A DNA stretch of 64,000 bases from Actinomycetospora succinea. Its GTDB lineage: Bacteria; Actinomycetota; Actinomycetes; Mycobacteriales; Pseudonocardiaceae. The notes below the pieces were generated by a model, which saw only the letters and a list, made by a program, of their open reading frames with translations, had not been told where the DNA came from and did not search any database. The position numbers and the translations under genes are program-made. Position 1 is the stretch's first letter. The number at the start of each line of letters is the position of its first letter. The stretch covers positions 248,001 to 312,000 of the forward strand of contig NZ_SNYO01000001.1 in assembly GCF_004363095.1 (NCBI RefSeq). The letters run 5' to 3'. This document shows positions 9,420 to 21,518 of the stretch, piece after piece.

Positions 9420-9503
9420 CTGTCGAGTGGCGCTGCAACGGACGGCCCGATCGCTGGGGCGTCCGCCACGCTCGGCAGTGGTCCGCACCATCGCAAGGGC
9501 GCC
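9420..9503 (+). promoter_or_regulatory. Candidate S-adenosylhomocysteine (SAH) riboswitch upstream of ahcY
   Basis: The segment can fold into the SAH-riboswitch layout. P1 pairs CTGTCGAG (9420-9427) with CTCGGCAG (9471-9478), one G-U. The junction TGGCGCTGCAA (9428-9438) matches the family core GCGCUGCRA. P2 pairs CGGACG (9439-9444) with CGTCCG (9460-9465), and GCCACG-CTCG follows, close to the family GCCAGGCUCG. A small stem TGGT/ACCA (9479-9490) and a pseudoknot between GGCGC (9429-9433) and GCGCC (9499-9503) complete it. SAH riboswitches normally switch on S-adenosylhomocysteine hydrolase genes, and ahcY is the next gene. The 150-base gap to the ATG is longer than usual, so the mode of control is unclear. 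Confidence 0.72.
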
Positions 9504-9654
9504 TGTGGATGGTGGTGAACCGTGCTTGCAGGTCTTCTGAGAGTCCCGTGACGTCCCGGTGTGTCCCGCCCACCGGTCGAGACGCACCCCGCGCGCACGG
9601 GCTTCGGAGACCTCACGGTCCGCCATCGGCCCCAACCCGAGAAGACGAGGAGTC

Positions 9655-11139
9655 ATGACGAACGCAGTGGGCACCGTCAACGAGAAGTACGCCGAGAAGA
9701 ACGGCATCGACTTCGCCGTGGCCGACCTGGGCGAGGCCGACTTCGGGCGCCGGGAGATCCGGCTGGCCGAGCACGAGATGCCCGGCCTGATGGCCCTGCG
9801 CCGGGAGTACTCGGAGGCCAAGCCGCTGCACGGCGCGCGCATCTCCGGCTCGCTGCACATGACGGTGCAGACCGCCGTCCTCATCGAGACCCTGGTGGAG
9901 CTGGGCGCGGAGGTCCGCTGGGCCTCCTGCAACATCTTCTCCACCCAGGACCACGCGGCCGCCGCGGTCGTCGTCGGCCCGCACGGCACGGTCGACGAGC
10001 CGAAGGGCATCGCGTGCTTCGCCTGGAAGGGCGAGACGCTGGAGGAGTACTGGTGGTGCGCCGAGCAGATGCTCGCGTGGCGTGACGCCGACACCCGCGG
10101 CCCGAACATGATCCTCGACGACGGCGGCGACGCCACGATGCTCGTCCACAAGGGCGTCGAGTTCGAGAAGGCCGGCGTCGTCCCCTCGACCTCCGCCGAC
10201 GACCCCGCCGAGTACGGCGTCGTCCTCGAGACCCTGCGCCGGTCGCTGCAGGAGGACCCGCAGCACTGGACCAAGGTCGCGGCCGGCATCAAGGGCGTCA
10301 CCGAGGAGACCACGACGGGCGTCCACCGCCTGTACGAGTTCTTCGAGCAGGACAAGCTGCTCTTCCCGGCGATCAACGTCAACGACTCGGTCACCAAGTC
10401 GAAGTTCGACAACAAGTACGGCTGCCGCCACTCGCTCGTCGACGGCATCAACCGTGCGGTCGACGTGCTGATCTCCGGCAAGAAGGCCGTCGTCTGCGGC
10501 TACGGCGACGTCGGCAAGGGCTCCGCCGAGTCGCTCGCGGGCCAGGGCGCCCGCGTGACGATCACCGAGTCGGACCCGATCTGCGCGCTCCAGGCGCTCA
10601 TGGAGGGCTACGACGTCAAGACGCTCGACAGCGTCATCGACGAGGCCGACATCGTCATCACGACGACCGGCAACAAGGACATCGTCACCCTCGACCACAT
10701 GAAGCGGATGAAGCACCAGGCGATCCTGGGCAACATCGGCCACTTCGACAACGAGATCCAGGTCGAGAAGCTCGAGAAGTCGAACGCGACCCGGATCAAC
10801 ATCAAGCCGCAGGTCGACGAGTGGAAGTTCGAGGACGGCCACTCGATCATCCTGCTGAGCGAGGGCCGGCTGCTGAACCTCGGCAACGCCACCGGCCACC
10901 CGAGCTTCGTCATGTCGAACTCGTTCGCGAACCAGACGATCGCGCAGATCGAGATCTTCACCAAGCCCGGTGAGTACCCGATCGGCGTGTACCGCCTGCC
11001 CAAGCACCTGGACGAGAAGGTCGCGAAGGTCCACGTTGAGGCGCTCGGCGCGGAGCTGACCAAGCTCACCAAGGAGCAGGCCGAGTACATCGGCGTCGAC
11101 GTCGAGGGCCCGTACAAGCCGGAGCACTACCGCTACTAA
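9655..11139 (+). CDS. ahcY: Adenosylhomocysteinase
   Basis: Cytosolic NAD-dependent enzyme that splits S-adenosylhomocysteine into homocysteine and adenosine, relieving product inhibition of methyltransferases. The 494 residues match the long actinobacterial form (about 495 in M. tuberculosis). Visible motifs include [35 protein letters not shown], the substrate-region [28 protein letters not shown] and the NAD loop [10 protein letters not shown] near residue 282. The C-terminal KPEHYRY ending is the invariant tail whose Lys/Tyr close the partner subunit's NAD site. ATG 9655 has GAGGAG just upstream; an open frame reaching back to 9559 is not supported. It is preceded by a candidate SAH riboswitch and followed by a strong hairpin, so it is probably transcribed alone. 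Confidence 0.97.
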   Translation: MTNAVGTVNEKYAEKNGIDFAVADLGEADFGRREIRLAEHEMPGLMALRREYSEAKPLHGARISGSLHMTVQTAVLIETLVELGAEVRWASCNIFSTQDHAAAAVVVGPHGTVDEPKGIACFAWKGETLEEYWWCAEQMLAWRDADTRGPNMILDDGGDATMLVHKGVEFEKAGVVPSTSADDPAEYGVVLETLRRSLQEDPQHWTKVAAGIKGVTEETTTGVHRLYEFFEQDKLLFPAINVNDSVTKSKFDNKYGCRHSLVDGINRAVDVLISGKKAVVCGYGDVGKGSAESLAGQGARVTITESDPICALQALMEGYDVKTLDSVIDEADIVITTTGNKDIVTLDHMKRMKHQAILGNIGHFDNEIQVEKLEKSNATRINIKPQVDEWKFEDGHSIILLSEGRLLNLGNATGHPSFVMSNSFANQTIAQIEIFTKPGEYPIGVYRLPKHLDEKVAKVHVEALGAELTKLTKEQAEYIGVDVEGPYKPEHYRY

Positions 11140-11243
11140 GAGTCGCGGCAAGCCGGTTCGACACCTCGCGCTCCTTCGTCGCGTGATGTGTCGACGTGCG
11201 GCGCCGCGCGGGTGCCACCGGCTGAGGTGACCACCGGCTGACC

Positions 11244-11286
11244 GAAGGGCCCCTTCGCTCGAACTACTCGAGCGGAGGGGCCCTTC
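11244..11286 (+). terminator. Terminator hairpin after ahcY
   Basis: Nineteen-base-pair stem with one G-U pair: the arm beginning GAAGGGCCCCTTCGC pairs with the arm ending GGAGGGGCCCTTC across the loop ACTAC. It lies 105 bases after ahcY and before the tmk promoter-like TAGGGT. Confidence 0.8.
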
Positions 11287-11323
11287 GCTCGGACCGCACA
11301 GGGCCGCCGCATAGGGTTCCGCC

Positions 11324-12040
11324 GTGGGCGTGATGGTGGCCGTCGAGGGGCTCGACGGCGCGGGCAAGGCGACGCTGGTCGCGGCGCTCGCCGACGCCGC
11401 CGCGCGCCGGGGCGCCAGCGTCAGCACACACGCGTTCCCCCGCTACGACGCCGACGTCCACGCCGGGCTCGCCGGCGAGGCGCTCCACGGCGCGCACGGC
11501 GACCTCCGGTCCTCGGTGCACGCGATGGCCGTGCTGTTCGCGCTCGACCGGGCCGGTGCCGCCGCCGAGCTCACGGCGGCGAGGGACACCCACGACCTCG
11601 TCCTCGTCGACCGCTACGTCGCCTCCAACGCCGCGTACGGGGCGGCGCGGCAGGAGCAGGACGCCGACGGGGAGTTCGTCGCCTGGGTGCACGCCCTCGA
11701 GATCGAGCGGCTCGGGGTGCCGGCGCCCGACGCCCAGGTCCTCGTCCGCGTGCCGGGGGACCTGGCCGCGCGACGGGTCCGTGAGCGGGCCGCGGCCGAT
11801 CCGTCCCGTACTCCGGACGGTTACGAGTCCGACGCGGCGCTCCAGGCCCGGTGCGCGCAGGTGTACGACGAGCTCGTCGCGCGGACATGGCTCGCGCCCT
11901 GGTCGGTGGTCGGGGCCGACGAGGGGCACGACGCACTCACCCGAACGGCTGAGTCGGTGGTCGCAGAACGACTCGGGACCGGAACGTCGGGCGATATCTC
12001 GTCCGGATCGTCGGTGAGAAGTGACACCATTGAGACATGA
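11324..12040 (+). CDS. tmk: Thymidylate kinase (dTMP kinase)
   Basis: Phosphorylates dTMP to dTDP for DNA synthesis. The protein (238 residues) aligns by eye with the mycobacterial Tmk: P-loop EGLDGAGKATL at residues 8-18, then HAFPRYDADVHAGLAGEALHG, the DRA motif region FALDRAGAA, and DRYVASNAAYGAARQEQ. As in mycobacteria the P-loop has Ala after the lysine rather than the usual Ser. TAGGGT (11312-11317) ends six bases before the GTG at 11324, which suggests a leaderless start; ATG 11333 is an alternative. The stop overlaps the mtrA start (ATGA at 12037), so tmk is translationally linked to the MtrAB two-component system, the same arrangement as in M. tuberculosis. Confidence 0.93.
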   Translation: MGVMVAVEGLDGAGKATLVAALADAAARRGASVSTHAFPRYDADVHAGLAGEALHGAHGDLRSSVHAMAVLFALDRAGAAAELTAARDTHDLVLVDRYVASNAAYGAARQEQDADGEFVAWVHALEIERLGVPAPDAQVLVRVPGDLAARRVRERAAADPSRTPDGYESDAALQARCAQVYDELVARTWLAPWSVVGADEGHDALTRTAESVVAERLGTGTSGDISSGSSVRSDTIET

Positions 12041-12714
12041 GCTCGCGGATCCTCGTGGTGGACGACGACGCCTCGCTGGCGGAGATGCTGACGATCGTCC
12101 TCGAGGGCGAGGGCTTCGAGACGACCGTCGTGAACGACGGCCCGGGCGCGCTGCCGGCCCTGCGCGAGAACGCGCCGGATCTCGTCCTGCTCGACCTCAT
12201 GCTCCCGGGGATGAACGGCATCGACGTCTGCCGGGCGATCCGCGCGGAGTCCGGGGTCCCGGTCGTGATGCTCACGGCCAAGACCGACACGGTGGACGTG
12301 GTGCTCGGGCTGGAGTCCGGCGCGGACGACTACGTGGTCAAGCCGTTCAAGCCCAAGGAGCTCGTCGCGCGCATCCGGGCGCGGCTGCGGCAGTTCCCGT
12401 CCGAGCCCGCCGAGCAGATGCAGATCGGCGACGTCACGATCGACGTCCCGGCCCACCAGGTGCGCCGCGACGGGCGCACCATCCCGCTGACGCCGCTGGA
12501 GTTCGACCTCCTGGTGGCGCTCGCCCGCAAGCCGCGCCAGGTGTTCACCCGCGAGGTGCTGCTCGAGCAGGTCTGGGGCTACCGGCACGCGGCCGACACC
12601 CGGCTGGTCAACGTCCACGTGCAGCGGCTGCGCTCGAAGGTCGAGGTCGACCCGGAGCACCCCGAGGTCGTGCTGACCGTGCGCGGGGTGGGGTACAAGG
12701 CCGGCCCGCCCTGA
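12037..12714 (+). CDS. mtrA: Two-component response regulator MtrA
   Basis: OmpR/PhoB-type DNA-binding regulator, essential in mycobacteria and tied to DNA replication, cell division and envelope maintenance. The 225-residue protein has a receiver domain with the acidic pair in VVDDDAS, phospho-acceptor Asp53 in LLDLMLPGMNG, Thr80 and the conserved Lys102 in VVKPFKPKEL. The winged-helix effector domain follows (LTPLEFDLLVALARKPRQV, VWGYRHAADTRLVNVHVQRL). The sequence is almost unmistakable as MtrA. It overlaps tmk by four bases and is 13 bases ahead of mtrB, so kinase and regulator are made together. Confidence 0.97.
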   Translation: MSSRILVVDDDASLAEMLTIVLEGEGFETTVVNDGPGALPALRENAPDLVLLDLMLPGMNGIDVCRAIRAESGVPVVMLTAKTDTVDVVLGLESGADDYVVKPFKPKELVARIRARLRQFPSEPAEQMQIGDVTIDVPAHQVRRDGRTIPLTPLEFDLLVALARKPRQVFTREVLLEQVWGYRHAADTRLVNVHVQRLRSKVEVDPEHPEVVLTVRGVGYKAGPP

Positions 12715-12727
12715 TCGGCGTGTCCCC

Positions 12728-14569
12728 GTGCTGACCAGCGTCCGTCGCCGGCTCGACCGCTTCGCGGCCGAGCGCGTCGGCCAGGTCCGCGTGCTGTGGC
12801 GCCGCTCGATGCAGCTGCGGGTGGTGCTCTCGACGCTCGCGATGTCGATCGTCGTCGTGGCCGTGCTCGGGCTCGTGCTGCAGACGCAGATCGCCGACCG
12901 GCTGGTCCAGGGCAAGGAGCAGGCCGCCCTCATCCAGGCCGACATCTCGCGGCAGGCCCTCGAGCGCGACCTCGCCCGCATCGACCCGGACCGCGACGGC
13001 GCTCAGGCCGTGCTCGACGACGTCCTCGACCGGCTGTCCACCAGCGGGCGCGACGCCGGGTCGAACGGCGTGACCCGCGGCAGCGACCCCACCAGCGACG
13101 CCGGCGCGTTCGACGCGGTGCTCATCGCGGGCTCGGACACGCTCGGGTCGGTGCCCGGCGCGCTGCCGACGGTGCCGGGCGGCTCCACCGGCGAGATCAG
13201 CGCCGGCCCGGCGCAGGTCATCCCTCCGCAGCTGCGCGCGCCGGTGCTCCAGGGCTTCCTCGCCACGAAGTACCTGACGGTCGCCTCGGCGGGCCAGGCT
13301 GCGCCGGTGCCGACGCTGGTCGTCGGCCAGCCGGTGCGCACCGCCGGGCGCAACCTGCAGCTCTACCTGCTCTTCCCGCTCTCGGCGGAGCAGCGCACGC
13401 TCGCGCTCGTCCAGAGCACGCTCGCGCTCGCGGCCGGGGTGCTGCTCGTGCTGCTCGCGGGCATCTCGTCGGTGGTGACGCGGCAGGTCGTGCGCCCGGT
13501 CCGCCAGGCCGCCGACGTCGCCGAACGCTTCGCCGACGGCCACCTCGACGAACGCATGCCCGTGCACGGCGACGACGAGGTCGCCCGGCTCGCGGAGTCG
13601 TACAACGAGATGGCGGCGAGCATCCAGTCGCAGATCCGCCAGCTCGAGGAGTTCGGGGCCCTGCAGCGCCGGTTCACCTCCGACGTCAGCCACGAGCTCC
13701 GCACCCCGCTGACCACGGTGCGGATGGCCGCCGAGGTGCTGCACGCACAGGTCGACCCGAGCGAGGTCACCGCGGCGCGCTCCGCCCAGCTGCTCGTCGA
13801 CGAGCTCGACCGCTTCGAGACGCTGCTGTCCGACCTCCTCGAGATCAGCCGCCTGGACGCGGGCATGGCCGAGCTGGGCCTCGAGCTCGTCGACGTCGCC
13901 TCGGTGGTGCGGCGGGCGGCCGAGACCGTCCGGCACCTCGTCGACGACACCGCGACGCCCCTGCTGCTCGACCTGGGCGACGCCGACGAACCCGTGCTCG
14001 CCGAGGTCGACCCCCGCCGCGTCGAGCGCATCCTGCGCAACCTGCTGGCCAACGCCATCGACCACGGCGAGAGCAGGCCGATCGAGGTGCGCCTCGCCGC
14101 CGACGAGGGCGCGCTCGCGGTGGTGGTGCGTGACCACGGGATCGGCCTCAAGCCCGGCGAGGCGGGGCTGGTGTTCAACCGGTTCTGGCGGGCCGACCCG
14201 TCGCGCCAGCGCCGCAGCGGCGGCACCGGCCTGGGGCTCGCGATCAGCCTCGAGGACGCCCGCCTGCACGGCGGCTGGCTGCAGGCGTGGGGCGAGGTCG
14301 ACCGGGGCGCGGTGTTCCGGCTGACGCTGCCCCTGCGCCACGGCGAGCGACTGCGCACGAGCCCCCTGCCCCTGCTGCCCGTCGCGGCCTCGCCGGCCGC
14401 CGCGGACCCGGGCATCCACGACGCCGCGCCCACCACCGGCACCGCGCTGCCCCCGATGGATGCGGACGACGGCGGCGACGACGACCTCGACCTCGACGAC
14501 GACGGCTTCCCCGAACCCTTCCCCCAGCCCTCGCCGCCCTCCGACCCCGGCACGTCGGTGGCGCGGTGA
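12728..14569 (+). CDS. mtrB: Two-component sensor histidine kinase MtrB
   Basis: Membrane sensor kinase partner of MtrA, 613 residues. Two membrane segments (about residues 32-56 and 224-250) flank an extracytoplasmic loop; a HAMP linker (RPVRQAADVAERFADGHLDERM) follows. The dimerisation domain has the phospho-acceptor His322 in SDVSHELRTPLTTVR, and the ATPase domain shows the N box (NLLANAIDHGE), DHGIGL, FNRFWRADPSRQR and the G2 box GGTGLGLAIS. The C-terminal 90 residues are an acidic, proline-rich tail (runs of Asp, then PFPQPSPP) beyond the kinase core. The last bases overlap lpqB (GTGA at 14566). Starts at a GTG 13 bases after mtrA. Confidence 0.96.
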   Translation: MLTSVRRRLDRFAAERVGQVRVLWRRSMQLRVVLSTLAMSIVVVAVLGLVLQTQIADRLVQGKEQAALIQADISRQALERDLARIDPDRDGAQAVLDDVLDRLSTSGRDAGSNGVTRGSDPTSDAGAFDAVLIAGSDTLGSVPGALPTVPGGSTGEISAGPAQVIPPQLRAPVLQGFLATKYLTVASAGQAAPVPTLVVGQPVRTAGRNLQLYLLFPLSAEQRTLALVQSTLALAAGVLLVLLAGISSVVTRQVVRPVRQAADVAERFADGHLDERMPVHGDDEVARLAESYNEMAASIQSQIRQLEEFGALQRRFTSDVSHELRTPLTTVRMAAEVLHAQVDPSEVTAARSAQLLVDELDRFETLLSDLLEISRLDAGMAELGLELVDVASVVRRAAETVRHLVDDTATPLLLDLGDADEPVLAEVDPRRVERILRNLLANAIDHGESRPIEVRLAADEGALAVVVRDHGIGLKPGEAGLVFNRFWRADPSRQRRSGGTGLGLAISLEDARLHGGWLQAWGEVDRGAVFRLTLPLRHGERLRTSPLPLLPVAASPAAADPGIHDAAPTTGTALPPMDADDGGDDDLDLDDDGFPEPFPQPSPPSDPGTSVAR

Positions 14570-16392
14570 GGCGCCGGACCCCGCGCGTGCTGCTCGCCCT
14601 GGCCCTGCTCCTGGCGCTCGCCGCCGGCTGCGCGTCGGTCCCGGGGTCGTCGGACGTCACCGTGCTGCGCCGGGTGGGCGACGCCGCCGAGCCCACCGCC
14701 CCGCCCGGGCCCGCCCGCGACGCCGGGCCGCTGGAGACCGTGCGCGGATGGGTGCTCGCGTCCGGGGCGACCGCCGAGCGCCACCAGGCCGCGCGGGCGT
14801 TCCTCACCCCCGGCGCGGCCGGGACCTGGGACGACGGCGCGGCGCCGGTCGTCGTCAACGACCAGGTGGACACGGTGTTCGCCGACCGCCCGGCCCCGGG
14901 CGGCCAGGCCGCGGTGCGCATCCGGGCGACGGCGCTGGGCGTGCTGACGCCGGAGGGCGTGTTCGTCGCCGGGGTGCGCCCGGTGGAGGTCGACGTCGGC
15001 CTCACCGAGCAGAACGGCCAGTGGCGCATCTCCTCGCTGCCGACGGGCACGATCGTGCGCCGCTCCGACCTGCGCGCCAACACCCGCCCGGTGCGCACGT
15101 GGTTCCTCGACACCCGCCGCACGGGCCCCGTCTCCGACCCCCGCTACCTGGCGACGAGCCCGGCGCGGTCGGTGCCGACGCGGACGATGCAGTACCTGCT
15201 CGCCGGGCCGTCGGAGTCGCTGGCGGGCGCGGCGGTGAGCTCGCTGCCGGCCGGCACGACGCTGCGCTCCGACGTCTCGCTCACCCCCGAGGGCACCGCG
15301 GTGGTCGACCTGTCGCGCACCGGCCCGCTGGACGAGCCACGGCGCCGCGAGATCGCCCAGCAGGTGACGCTGACCCTCGCGGGCATCGGGGTCTCGCAGG
15401 TGCGCCTGCTGGTCGACGGCGAGCCGCTGCTGGCGGGCACCCCGGAGATCGCCGTCGGCGACACCCTCCAGGGCCTGCCCCCGGAGGTCGCCCGCCGCCC
15501 CGACCTGCCGGTGGACCCGGTCGTCGGCGGTCCCGGCGACACGGAGGTGCCGGTGCTCGTGGCCGACAGCGGGCGGCTGCGCCTGCTCTCCGGCGAGCCG
15601 GCGGGCGGCCCCGCCGGGCGCGGCGCGTACCGGGCGGTGTCGGCGTCGGCGAGCTACGAGGGCGACGTGGCGGTGGTCGCCGAGGACGTCCCGAACGGCG
15701 ACCCGGCGGCCCGCCGGGCGCGGCTGCTCACCGGGGCCGGGGGCGCCGAGCTCGCCGCCAGCGGCATCGAGGGCCGCTCGCTGGCCCGGCCCTCCTGGAC
15801 CCCGGACGGCACCGAGGTCTGGTCGGTGCAGGACGGCAGCACGGTCGTGCGCGCGGCGCGCACTGAGCCGGGCGCGGCGGTCCGGCCCGTCGCCGTCGAC
15901 ACGTCCGCGCTGGCCGGGGTCGGTCTCGCCCCCGCCCCGGGCGCCATGGGGTCGGTGTCGGCGCTGCGCATCTCGCCGGACGGGTCCCGGGTCGCGATGA
16001 TCTCCGGGGGCCACGTGCTCGTCGCGGCGATCGCCCGGGACGGCGCGGGCGGCGCCCGGCTCGGGTCGGTCACCGAGCTGCGCCCGGAGGCGCTCGACCA
16101 GGCCCTCGACGTCGGCTGGACGCGTACCGACCAGCTCGTCGTCGTCGGCAACCGCGCCGACCGCCCGGTCACGCTCGCCTCGGTGGACGGCCTCGACGTC
16201 GAGTCCCTGTCCACGACCAACCTGACGCCCCCGGTCACCGCCGTCGCGGCCCGGCCCGGGCGCCCGCTCGTCGTCGCCGACCAGGGCGGCACCTGGACCC
16301 TGCCCCTCGACGGCGGGAGCACCACCGGGGGCGACGTCTGGCAGGCGGTGCCGGGCTTCGGCGCGGGCACGGTGCCGGCCTACCCGGGCTGA
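14566..16392 (+). CDS. lpqB: Lipoprotein LpqB
   Basis: Surface lipoprotein that in mycobacteria interacts with the MtrB sensor domain and modulates MtrAB signalling. The 608-residue protein begins with a signal peptide ending in the lipobox LAAGC (Cys22). The middle carries a GerMN (sporulation/germination) domain (about residues 195-310, including TMQYLLAGPSESLAGAAVSSLPAG and VVDLSRTGPLDEPRRREIAQQ), and the C-terminal half is a predicted beta-propeller (SPDGSRVAMISGGHVLVAAI). GTG 14566 overlaps the mtrB stop by four bases, so expression is coupled to the kinase. Order mtrA-mtrB-lpqB is conserved in mycobacteria and related actinobacteria. Confidence 0.95.
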   Translation: MRRRTPRVLLALALLLALAAGCASVPGSSDVTVLRRVGDAAEPTAPPGPARDAGPLETVRGWVLASGATAERHQAARAFLTPGAAGTWDDGAAPVVVNDQVDTVFADRPAPGGQAAVRIRATALGVLTPEGVFVAGVRPVEVDVGLTEQNGQWRISSLPTGTIVRRSDLRANTRPVRTWFLDTRRTGPVSDPRYLATSPARSVPTRTMQYLLAGPSESLAGAAVSSLPAGTTLRSDVSLTPEGTAVVDLSRTGPLDEPRRREIAQQVTLTLAGIGVSQVRLLVDGEPLLAGTPEIAVGDTLQGLPPEVARRPDLPVDPVVGGPGDTEVPVLVADSGRLRLLSGEPAGGPAGRGAYRAVSASASYEGDVAVVAEDVPNGDPAARRARLLTGAGGAELAASGIEGRSLARPSWTPDGTEVWSVQDGSTVVRAARTEPGAAVRPVAVDTSALAGVGLAPAPGAMGSVSALRISPDGSRVAMISGGHVLVAAIARDGAGGARLGSVTELRPEALDQALDVGWTRTDQLVVVGNRADRPVTLASVDGLDVESLSTTNLTPPVTAVAARPGRPLVVADQGGTWTLPLDGGSTTGGDVWQAVPGFGAGTVPAYPG

Positions 16393-16514
16393 GCCGTCTC
16401 GTCGCGGCCACCTGGTCGGGCTCACCCGTCCGCCGTCCCCATCGGCCGAACGCGTCCCCAGGCCCGCGGGCCGGAGCTGGCCCCGGGCAGGGGTCCGGCC
16501 CGACCCTGGTCGAC

Positions 16515-17264
16515 GTGGCCCGCCGGACCGACCGCCCGCTGCACGAGGCGTTCCTCGCGCTCGCCGACCTGGTGCTCCCGTCGCCGTGCGCCGGGTGCGG
16601 GCTCGACGGCGAGCGCTGGTGCGCGGCGTGCCGCGACCGGTGGCGGCAGCCGGCACTGCTCGACCTGCCGGACCTGCCGCCCGTCCTCGCGCTCGCGCCC
16701 TACGCGGGCAGCCCGCGCGAGGTCCTGCTGTCCTACAAGGAGCGCGGCCGCCGCGAGCTCGCCCGCCCGCTCGCCGAGCTGGTCACCGACGCGCTGCGGG
16801 CCGGCGGGGTGCCGCCCGCGGCGCTCGTGCCCGCGCCGTCGCGGCCGTCCGCCGCCCGGGCCCGCGGCGGCGACCACATGGCCCGGCTGGCCCGGGCGGT
16901 GGTGGCGTCGAGCCGGTCGCGCGGGGAGGTGCCGTGCGTGTCCCGCGCCCTGGCGATGGGCCGCGGCGCGCTCGACGCCGTCGGGCTCGACGCGGCCGCC
17001 CGCGCGGACAACCTGGCCCGTCACCTGCGGCTGCGGCCGCGCGGGCTGCCCCCGCCGGGGTGCGCGGTGGCGCTGCTCGACGACGTCCTGACCACCGGCG
17101 CGACGGCCCGGGCCGCCGCGGGCCTGCTCGCGGCGGCCGGCCGGCCGGTCGACGTGGTGGTCGTGCTGACCGTGGCCGGGTCGCGTGGCCGGCGGACGCT
17201 CACCCGGGTGGGGTCGGACGGGCAACCGGGTGGTCACCCACCCGGGCGCCGACACGCTGCGTGA
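16515..17264 (+). CDS. ComF family amidophosphoribosyltransferase-like protein
   Basis: A 249-residue ComF/GntX-like protein. The N-terminal zinc ribbon is visible as CAGC and CAAC (CxxC pairs, about residues 21-41), and the C-terminal phosphoribosyltransferase fold has the PRPP-binding loop VALLDDVLTTGATARAAA. ComF is a DNA-uptake protein in competent bacteria; in actinobacteria the homologue sits between lpqB and the hibernation factor without known competence, so its job is unclear and salvage or DNA-related roles are guesses. The GTG start at 16515 lacks a clear ribosome site and lies 123 bases after lpqB. Length is normal. Confidence 0.9.
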   Translation: MARRTDRPLHEAFLALADLVLPSPCAGCGLDGERWCAACRDRWRQPALLDLPDLPPVLALAPYAGSPREVLLSYKERGRRELARPLAELVTDALRAGGVPPAALVPAPSRPSAARARGGDHMARLARAVVASSRSRGEVPCVSRALAMGRGALDAVGLDAAARADNLARHLRLRPRGLPPPGCAVALLDDVLTTGATARAAAGLLAAAGRPVDVVVVLTVAGSRGRRTLTRVGSDGQPGGHPPGRRHAA

Positions 17265-17484
17265 ACCACCCGCGCGGGTGTCGTCCGAGAGGTCGTCTCC
17301 GGACGGATCGGACCTTCCATCAGAACGGGAGTTGTCACTACGGTGACGCCTCACATCCTGAGTCGGTGAACGACAGGAGGCGCGAACGCAGTTTCGACGC
17401 GGTCCCGGTCCCGGCGAGGCATGCCGATCCGATCCCTCCCCGACGAGCGGGCCGCGCACCGTATCCCCAGACCGGGAGGTCGTC

Positions 17485-18168
17485 TTGGAGATCGTTGTCT
17501 GCGGACGGAACGTCGAAGTCCCTGAACACTTCCGCGAGCACACGGCAGACAAACTGGGCCGTCTCGAGCGCTACGACCACAAGATCGTCCGGATGGAGGT
17601 CCAGCTCTCCCACGAGCCGAACCCCCGTCGTTCCAAGAACTGCCAGCGCGTGGAGATCACCGGTCGCGGACGCGGCCCCGTGGTGCGCGGCGAAGGGTGC
17701 TCCAACGACTTCTACTGCGCGATGGACCAGGCCGTCGCGCGCCTCGAGGCCCGCATGCGCCGCGCGCACGACCGCCGTCGCGTGAGCCACGGCCGCCGCG
17801 TGCCGACCTCGGTCGCGCAGGCGACCGGCGGCCTGACCGTCCCGGAGGCCGCCGTCGGCTCCTCCGCCGCGGCGGCCACCGAGGTGCTCGAGCGCGAGGT
17901 GCCCGCCGAGGGCTGGGAGATCGACGTTCCGGCCGCCCGCGTGCCGGCCGACGACACCGCGGCCCTCGAGGACATCGACCCGTACCTGCCCGGACAGGTG
18001 GTGCGCACCAAGGAGCACCACGCGATCCCCATGACGATCGACGACGCGCTCTCGCAGATGGAGCTCGTCGGCCACGACTTCTTCCTGTTCTCCGACAAGG
18101 ACTCCGGCCGACCGAGCGTCGTGTACCGCCGCCACGGCTACGCCTACGGCGTCATCGCGCTGGTCTGA
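17485..18168 (+). CDS. hpf: Ribosome hibernation-promoting factor, long form
   Basis: Binds the 30S decoding site and dimerises idle 70S ribosomes into 100S particles in resting or stressed cells. The 227 residues have the N-terminal S30AE domain ([23 protein letters not shown]... then [20 protein letters not shown]) and the C-terminal dimerisation domain typical of long HPF ([49 protein letters not shown]). The start is a TTG at 17485, supported by GGGAGG five bases upstream and by the universal M/VEIVVxGRN beginning. It lies between comF and secA as in mycobacteria. A big hairpin at 18181 follows. Confidence 0.94.
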   Translation: MEIVVCGRNVEVPEHFREHTADKLGRLERYDHKIVRMEVQLSHEPNPRRSKNCQRVEITGRGRGPVVRGEGCSNDFYCAMDQAVARLEARMRRAHDRRRVSHGRRVPTSVAQATGGLTVPEAAVGSSAAAATEVLEREVPAEGWEIDVPAARVPADDTAALEDIDPYLPGQVVRTKEHHAIPMTIDDALSQMELVGHDFFLFSDKDSGRPSVVYRRHGYAYGVIALV

Positions 18169-18180
18169 GGCTCGACAGGA

Positions 18181-18240
18181 CAGCGGGCACCGGGCCCGTT
18201 CCCCGCAACGCCTACGATGGGGAACGGGCCGGTGCCGCTG
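18181..18240 (+). terminator. Large hairpin between hpf and secA
   Basis: Exactly 60 bases form a nearly perfect 22-bp stem: the left arm CAGCGGGCACCGGGCCCGTT plus CCCC pairs with GGGGAACGGGCCGGTGCCGC plus TG, with two single bulged G residues and a 14-base loop. It can terminate hpf transcription. The loop holds TACGAT (18212-18217), a good -10 hexamer that would start secA transcription inside the right arm, so promoter and terminator may be superimposed. Which role dominates is inference. Confidence 0.7.
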
Positions 18241-18307
18241 TGTACCCCGCGGCGTGTGCCGGGCCCGCAGAACCGTGGCGCCGAGTAGGACGAGCGAGGT
18301 CACCACC

Positions 18308-21502
<3,195 letters not shown>

Positions 21503-21518
21503 TCCTGGGCCGACGCGC

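Noticed and set aside
13363-16656. A 1097-codon minus-strand open frame opposite mtrB/lpqB
   Set aside because: Shadow frame; the plus-strand genes have full family motifs and coupled overlaps.
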